From contig NC_091664.1 in the NCBI RefSeq assembly GCF_042453785.1, positions 7,961,001 through 8,025,000 of the forward strand: a stretch of 64,000 nt of DNA. The letters run 5' to 3'. The position numbers and the translations under genes are program-made. The notes below the pieces were generated by a model. That model was given only the letters and a program-made list of their open reading frames with translations, had not been told where the DNA came from and made no database searches. This stretch comes from Malus domestica. Its lineage: Eukaryota > Streptophyta > Magnoliopsida > Rosales > Rosaceae. Numbering within the stretch: position 1 is the first letter of the stretch; every line of letters begins with the position of its first letter. Shown here one piece after another: positions 56,981 to 64,000 of the stretch.

Positions 56981-59312
56981 AGAGACACTGCTCTCCGAAT
57001 CTCGAGAGCCAGACCCCCAGCATGATTGCTTTCTCAAAAATCGAAGAGGCATCATTCTCCGAATCTCGAGAGCCAGATACCACAGACCACTTTTTCAAAG
57101 TGCTCTGACAGAGTTAAAACATGTGAAACTGGCAGCTCCCACTACCGTGCTATGACCAAGCAGGGTAAAGGAATAGCATTACTACTTGTTGTTAGGGAGA
57201 CTCCTATATATGTCGACCTCCATCCCCAACGGACAGGCAGACCTGCAAAAATGCTCAACCCTTCATCATATCTGAGAGGGCACTCCCAACGAAGCCTTTC
57301 AAAATATTCAGCTTTCTTTCCCCCCGATAATACCTCTGCAAACAAGCTATACTAGAGCAAGAATATCTCATATCATCAGGGTTAAAAGCAAGAGTATCCC
57401 ATATCATGCTTTTTCCCTGTCTTTTCTTTTGGCCTTGTTTTTACCTGCAAGACAAGGAGAAAGAGAGCAATCAGTCAGCACTTGGAATCAAGCTTCCAGC
57501 CAGGAACTGACTGCCTGGAACCCCTTACCTGATTACTTACCTGGCATTGCTCTCGAGTACTCATCTTCAACATCTTATGTTTCCAGGGAAGATTCCGCAT
57601 CTGCTTGAGGAACAGATAGGGCAAGTGCGAAGGATACAAGGAAGCATGTGGAGACAAGCGTAACAGCACACGTGCCGATACATTCATTAGTTTGTCAAAA
57701 GCAAAAGTATCCCATATCAGCAGGGTGGAACGTACTCTAGATTTGATGGACTTGTTTTGACCCTCAAATTCTTCAGTCGGCCTTATACTTTGGAGGAAAC
57801 CAGAAAACCCTCCAGCTCAGTTCAAGAATAAGCCTGTGGAAAGTTACTTCTTCAAAAGCAAAAGTATCTCATATCATCTCTTCTCATTTTTCTTCTCTTT
57901 ATCCTTCATGCTGCTGCAAGATGGGGAGAAGGTGAACAATCAGTCGGAGCTCTGATTGCTTACCTTGTCTGTCACCTCTTTCAGCAGACCCCCTAGCTCG
58001 GCGACTTGGGGGACTCCTACTACATGGTTTGTATCGCGCTTGACCAAGCCTGAAACTACAAGTAAGCTTCAAGTGAAATTGATACATTACCTTGTGCATC
58101 TCCACCAGTTAAAGATACCACCCCTGGATGGAGGAAGAGTACTTCCAGAGAAGATGCCACATCTACCTATGAGACAGATAAGGCAAGTCAAGACGACACC
58201 ACACTCCGATACTTAGAAGTTTCGTGATTACGAGATCATTCTCCCACAATATTTCCTAATGTCATTTGTACTAAATCATTCACTTGTACTCACTAAATGA
58301 GAGCTTGAACCTATGTACTTGTGTAAACCCTTCACAATTAATGAGAACTCTTCTATTCCGTGGACGTAGCCAATCTGGGTGAACCACGTACATCTTGTGT
58401 TTGCTTTCCTATCTCTATCCATTTATATACTTATCCACACTAATGACCGGAGCAATCTAGCGAAGATCACAAAAAGCGATCGTTTTCGCTACCTAGGATC
58501 TATCTTGCAAGAGAACGGAGAATTAGATGGAGATCTCAACCATAGAATACGAGCTGGATGGAAAGAGTGCATCCGGCGTGTTGTGTGACCGTAGTAGGCC
58601 ACTGAAGCTCAAGGGAAAATTTTATAGGACGGCAATAAGGCTAGCGATGTTGTATGGCACAGAATGTTGGGTGGTGAAGCATCAACACGTACACAAAATG
58701 GGTGTAACGGAGATGAGGATGCTTCGTGGGATGTGTGGGCACACGAGAAAGGATAAGATTGGGAATGAGGATATCCGAGGTAAAGTAGGAGTAGCCGAAA
58801 TTGTAGGAAATATGAGAGAAAATCGGCTCCGGTGATTTTGAACATGTGCAAAGAAGGCCGACTGACGCTCCGGTTCGAAGATGTGACTACGGGACAGAGG
58901 TTCAGGGCCGAAGGGGTAGAGGAAGACCTAGGACAACTTTGGAAGAGACTCTAAGAAAAGACTTAGAGTACTTGGATCTAACGGAGGACATGACACAAAA
59001 CCGAGCGCAATGGCGTTCTAGGATTCATATAGCCGACCCCACTTAGTGGGAAAAGGCTTTGTTGTTGTTGTTGTTTCTTGTTTCATTGGTTTTCAGGAAA
59101 AAAAGATAACTGGCTGAGTTATAAGCATGAGAAAGTGAGTTGCTGGTAAATATAAAGAAAATCAGTAAAGCTGGGTTTATTGTTAATAGGTGAGCAAACA
59201 TTAGTTTGTACGTACTCAATATTGGGAAGAAGAAATTATAACAGGATTTTCTTACCAACCCACACCAGCAACATGAAGGGTTCAAGACCTATACAGAATC
59301 TTTACAATTGCA

Positions 59313-61542
59313 TTAATTCATGACTTCTTCAATCGTCACAAATCGGCCCTTCTCTATTGAAAGCTGTGCTGCAACTCCGATGGCAACTGAAACTAATCCG
59401 TCGTGCAAATCTACTGCTGGAGCTTTAGCTTTGGCCCTAATTGCAGATAAGAAGTGCAGGTGTTCCAAATAGCTAGATCCATGATGCAGTCCATCATATC
59501 TGAAACACAAATTGGTTTCAAATCAAATTAAAAGGGTACGCATTTCTGAAAACTTCCCCGCATAGACTTGAACAGCGCTGAATGGGGGGTTCAGAACATG
59601 TACAGTTGAAACCGGGAGGAGAAAGATAACTTACTTTATTTGATCATTCTCAGCTTTTAAAGTCTGGACACCATTTCTCCCATCGACTCGAGTACCAAAA
59701 CGTACAATGCTCTCAGGAACAAAGGCCTCCCCCTGTTAAAAATTCGTGAGATGAATCAAAATGAAAGAAAACACCACATGCAAGCATGAACTAAAGACAG
59801 CTGCGTACAAGAAAGTCGAGAAATTGAACTAATGATTCTACCATCAAGAGCCAATGGTGGAGTTGTAATTGGTTCGCAAATTAGTGTCAAGATAGGAATC
59901 TGGAAGCGGTGATTGGTGGGACAATCGATCAGGAGAAGCAGTGGAACAGTAACAAAGGACTCTAGCAGCGGTGAACGGTCAGCAGGTTCCGTCGACCAGT
60001 AGGATGAGGCAAAAGGTTACTGGTTTCGTGCAAGAGTCAGGGCGACTAATCGGACCTAGCTGCCTGACCGGTCAGCCCACATTTACTGTTTCGTTTAAAA
60101 GCCCTATTTAGGCTAGTTTTGTCCTATTTGGGCTGGTTTTCTCGTCTCCTGGTTGGATTCCTATGTAACCCTAATTCTTATACTATACCAATACGAACAT
60201 TGGGAGGACTTTAAGCGTGCGAGTGAAATCAAAACAAGAACTGTGCAAAGAAATTAACATGAAGGATCTTGGGTCCTTGGTATGCATGGAGATAAGGAGG
60301 GACAAGAAAGTGGAAAAGTTATGGCTATCACAAGGTATACACTTTTTGCAAAATGCTTGAGTTTAACATGTATTATGCAAAGCCCATGTTTACTTCCCTG
60401 GCATCGTTCTTAAGTTAAATGCGGGGATTGTCCTTCTAGCGACAAGGAGAAGGAAATCATGAAAGGCGTTCCATATGCAACTGCAGCAGGGTGTCTCATG
60501 TATGCTATGGTGTGTACAAGGCCCAACTTAGCTCAAGTGGTTAGTGTTGTTTCAAGGTACATGGCGAATCCAGAAAAGCTTCATTGGTCTGCAATGAAGA
60601 GGATTCAGATATTTGAAAGGCACTAAGAAGTTTGGGATTTTGTTTGAAAGATAACAAGGCAATTCAAGCGCCTCGGGTAATGCAGACTCTGATTATGCGG
60701 GAGACTTAGATAAGAGAAGGTCCACCACTGACTATGTCTTTGTTTGTGGTGGAGGTCCGATTAGTTGGAGAGCAGTATTACAATCGGTTACTGTGTTGTC
60801 TACTACTGCAGCGGAGTATATGGCATTGGCGGAAGCTTCTAAAGAAACTGTTGGCTTGGTGGGTTAACATGGGACTTCAGGATTAATCAAGGTTCGGTGA
60901 TGCTGAAGAGTGATAGCCAAAGTATTATATGTTTGGTCAGCAATCAAGTCTTTCATGGGAGGACTAAACACATAGAAGAGAGATATCATCAAATTCGATA
61001 TTGGTGAAATGTTGGAGTCATTGAAGTAGAGAAGGTCCATACGATGAGAATGCTTCAGATAGCTTAACCAAGCCCGTCACAGCTGAGGAGTTCAAACGTT
61101 GTTTGAGCTAGCTCAAATCTTTTTTATGCAAAAGATTGAGGTGGAGCACCTTCCACCCAAGGTGTGTTCAGGCGAAGGATTATTCGCCATGGTAGAGTTC
61201 TTGGATGCTTAGTAAGGTTGTTTTCAAGAATATTCAGGTATGTTCTGTCACGACAACGGGACAAGTTGAAATTTCTTGAAGTTTTCCAGAGTTTCTTCAA
61301 GAGGTTCGAATATATTCTGGGGCGCAACAGTCATTTCTTAGTTTTGACCCACCAAGGTAGACATTGTTGTGTTTCGGCTCGTCAAAACACAACAGGTGGG
61401 ATAAAAGACATTGGTGTTATCCCATTCATATCCCACCCACCTCAAATTCAAGTAAAAGAAAATGGTCACTACAAGTAACGAGGCAGCAAAGACCTTAATC
61501 TAGTAAAAGATCATATTTTGTAGGTCTGTGTGTCATGATGGG

Positions 61543-61596
<54 letters not shown>

Positions 61597-64000
61597 CCTT
61601 TCCTATCTCACCAACAACAGATATTTCTTGCTCATTTTTAGTTCCTTCAGCAAACATACAAAGGTCAAGCATCCCGCGAGAACCATTGTCAAATTCAACG
61701 ATAACATATGCATTGTCAATTATGTCTGGGACCTAAACAATAAAAGAGACAGTGTGTAAGGAATAATATCGCGAGAAGTGACCCATAGTGTAGAAGAAGG
61801 CAAGTGTTTCTGCTTCATAACTTTCATATAGTCCTCTTCTTGGAATATATAAATTTGACAAGCACAGGCATGACAGTGGTCTTTCAGCATGAGACTGGGT
61901 TGAAATTCTATACTCTAACTAGTGCTTTATTATTTCCATTGCATACGAAAAGTTTTGTCATTAGTTTTTACTTTTTAGCAATACTGAATGAGTTTTGGAT
62001 GACTAAAAGCATACTTACTTTGATTTTCCTTGTAAATCTTTTTAAATCTGCAAAGATTCTAACTCTCAAAACAGAAACTAATGGTTGAAATTGTGTTTGG
62101 CCTTAAAGTCAGCAACAAATTTCAAATCTCAGTCAAAGTGAAATTACCTTTCCATCGTATATTTCATCTTTGTGGTTAACGTCAATGGCTCCAGAAGCCA
62201 TGACACGAACTGGGTTGGCACCAGCAAACAGCCTCATCAGATCAAAGAAGTGGCAGCACTTCTCTACCAAAGTCCCCCCAGAGTTAATGTTGAACCGGTT
62301 CCAATTGTTGACCTAATACAGGCATGAGTCAATAAGATCAACTACAACAACATAAATAATGAAGCTTTTTAAGAAAGATATAATGGAACTTCGGTTGCAG
62401 AACATACCTTAACCAAGAAAGGAAACCGGTGTTCGCGGATTGCCACCATTTTGACCTGTCCAAGACTTCCACCCTTTACTATTTCTATCAGTTTAGCAAC
62501 AGGTGGCATGTATCTATACTCCAGTCCAACTTGTACCAGCATATCCTGCCTCTTTCTAGCAGAATTCACGACCTATAGTTCCAGATACCCTATATGATTC
62601 AGATCAATTGCTTATTTGGAAAAATAAATAAATAACTTCCCCTTCAAAAAAAAGAAAAAGCCAAAGATGTTGAAGAATACAACATGAACGAATGTGCTGT
62701 AGAAGGACCACATAAAGATAAAGCTTTAGTAACATATTCTGTGCACCTGTGTGATAAGGCATTAACGTAACATCTGTGTAAATTTACAAATATGTCTGTC
62801 TGAGTGTCATTTGTGCTGAATGTATGAAAACAAACAATACGATGTTCATACTTCAAGGGATGTTTGCATCAGGTTGGACACCAACTCACAGCAAAAAACA
62901 AAAAAAAACAAAAAAAACAAAAAGCAATCCATTTCTGTATACATTATCTTGAGATGTCTATCCCACTACAGAACTAGAGATCTGCAAGAATGTGGAACGC
63001 TAGGAATCCCTGCAAACGTTCTCAGCTGATTTGTGTTGCAATATAACTTTACCACATTCATTCCCTGCACTATAACCCCTTAGTTAACCAAGCCAAACTC
63101 TAAAGTTCATTGTACCACAATTTAGTCCAGAAACAAAAAGAAACAAAGACAATACAAAAATATTTTATTTCAACCAATTCAATTTATCAAAGAATATCAT
63201 TAAAATGATCATGTTCAAAGCGTTATTTGAAATCATGTGATAATGAATTGCAAGCATAATTAACAAAACTTCTGATTGACCGACCTCCTTGCAGTGAGCA
63301 ACCGTGGTACACAATGGCTTCTCCACTAATACATGATGGGGTTTACGGTGGTTGATGATATCCATCAAAATTTGATAATGGGTCATATTTGGAGTTGACA
63401 CAACCACCACATCACAGAGCAAGCTGTCCAATAGCTCCCTGTGTCCTGAAAAAACCTTCAAAACACCAAACCTTTATTCTGAGATACTACTTGATCAAAT
63501 ATATCACAACTTTTTTCACAATCCGATACTCTAAACTATTGCGGGAGGGGGATTCGAACTTGGGTGCAAGGGCCACACTGCCGTGGCGGCCAACTGGTCT
63601 AACCCACATTTCCTTGCCCATTGGAACTTAAACATTCTAAAACTGTACGTGATTAGCAGTAAGATGAAAAATTATATGCTGGGAAAACATCATTTAAATA
63701 GTTAAACTAAAAAATCTTGCATACCCTTAAGTTAAAACATAATTTATACTAAAAAAAACTTGGTCTTGCTCCAAACCAATTATTCATTAATTCATAACTT
63801 CCAAACTCCGAAGAAATAAAGCATCACAGAGCTCAATTGCAGTAAAGTTTGTGGAGGTGAGATAAAGCATATACCTTGATGGGCCAATTAAAAGAGTGTG
63901 CCAAGTCAAGGGCAAGCTTCTGGGAAGGAAGATGGGGGTCGGCTATGGCGACCACGGCCACGCCTTCGGAGCGAAGGTGGTACAAATTGATGAGGTGCTC
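59313..64000 (-). CDS. Gfo/Idh/MocA-family oxidoreductase, 3' part (5' end outside window)
   Basis: Seven exons are visible (high to low): 63875-64000 (continues beyond the window), 63285-63455, 62408-62572, 62148-62312, 61598-61732, 59635-59732, 59313-59499; 348 codons plus stop, all GT-AG, in frame. The first visible part is Rossmann fold ([20 protein letters not shown]), followed by [17 protein letters not shown] and the family signature LVEKPLCTT with the catalytic-site Lys. The second domain has [20 protein letters not shown], with the His and Asp usual in the family. Such enzymes are NAD(P)-dependent sugar or polyol dehydrogenases; the substrate of this plant member is unknown to me. 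It resembles Arabidopsis At4g17370. The introns hold a copia relic, a (GA)n run and a SINE. Confidence 0.9.
60200..61100 (+). mobile_element. Copia reverse transcriptase/RNase H relic in an oxidoreductase intron
   Basis: In several frames the plus strand shows copia pol C-terminal phrases: [70 protein letters not shown]. Several frameshifts and stops break it. No LTRs were delimited. It lies antisense to the host gene. Confidence 0.8.
61546..61592. repeat. (GA)n microsatellite
   Basis: A pure GA run five bases from the 5' splice site after the exon at 61598-61732 (minus sense), so it lies at the very start of the following intron. Confidence 0.95.
63470..63628 (-). mobile_element. tRNA-derived SINE in the first visible oxidoreductase intron
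   Basis: On the minus strand GGGTTAGACCAGTTGG (A-box-like) and GTTCGAATCCCC (B box) are spaced as in a tRNA promoter, followed by an unrelated AT-rich body. It does not fold as a complete tRNA. The 3' end is placed approximately. Confidence 0.6.

Larger units (their letters stand above)
52950..59073 (+). mobile_element. Chimeric RTE/LTR element, copy C (5'-truncated)
   Basis: It begins inside the reverse transcriptase region (equivalent to about 42646 of copy B) and then follows copy B through LINE 3' part, cargo, tandem repeats and the second LINE 3' end to a shorter (TTG)n. A 20-bp direct repeat at 52930-52949 and 59074-59093 flanks it. Similarity to B is very high by eye, with scattered single-base changes and a small indel near 55490. 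5' truncation plus target duplication is what LINE target-primed reverse transcription produces. It lies between MSH4 and the oxidoreductase gene. Confidence 0.93.

Noticed and set aside
63540-63628. Possible tRNA gene on the minus strand
   Set aside because: A- and B-box-like parts are present but acceptor and anticodon stems do not form; better explained as SINE head.

Overview
The window is nuclear DNA of a flowering plant: genes carry many GT-AG introns, plastid-targeted and meiotic plant proteins are present, and much of the space between genes is retrotransposon. The repeat families (an RTE LINE with a (TTG)n tail and a retroelement antisense ORF beginning [13 protein letters not shown]) look like those I associate with the apple/pear group of Rosaceae; that placement is recollection, not proof.

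Host genes, left to right: two unidentified terminal exons (2082-2441 + and 2680-2763 -); an intronless CDK/MAK-like kinase (4446-5411 -); its tandem duplicate (18327-19265 -); a PQT3/RBBP6-type E3 ligase with DWNN, zinc knuckle and U-box (20736-27115 +, 15 exons, 930 aa); ribosomal protein eL15 (28540-30410 +, 4 exons, 204 aa); the isopropylmalate isomerase small subunit (31318-32079 -, intronless); meiotic MutS homologue MSH4 (34532-52396 -, 24 exons, 792 aa reconstructed without a frame break); and the 3' part of a Gfo/Idh/MocA oxidoreductase (59313 to beyond 64000 -). The set oxidoreductase, MSH4, eL15, PQT3 recalls Arabidopsis At4g17370-At4g17410, suggesting conserved microsynteny.

Mobile DNA, left to right: a small non-autonomous LTR element (1-2080) with a nested L1 fragment; a fold-back MITE (5799-6363); a complete 9.43-kb LTR retrotransposon (7412-16840, minus orientation, ATAAG target duplication) that has gag but no pol, an antisense coiled-coil ORF and a cluster of pieces of at least four host genes; a Mutator-type MITE in an eL15 intron (9-bp target duplication); two opposed SINEs in an MSH4 intron; a copia relic and a SINE in oxidoreductase introns.

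The most unusual system is a chimeric RTE LINE family present three times (A 32607-33955 -, B 40424-48762 +, C 52950-59073 +). In B a full-length 1052-aa LINE ORF is followed by about 4.4 kb of cargo related to the LTR retrotransposon (including its antisense ORF) and then a second copy of the LINE 3' end. Each copy has its own 16-20 bp target duplication and ends in (TTG)n, so the chimera appears to move as one unit by LINE target-primed reverse transcription. B sits in intron 11 of MSH4 and C just upstream of MSH4.

The kinase/PQT3 block is itself a tandem duplication: a decayed copy of the PQT3 5' end and first codons lies at 17680-17970, and the two copies were later pushed apart by the LTR retrotransposon.
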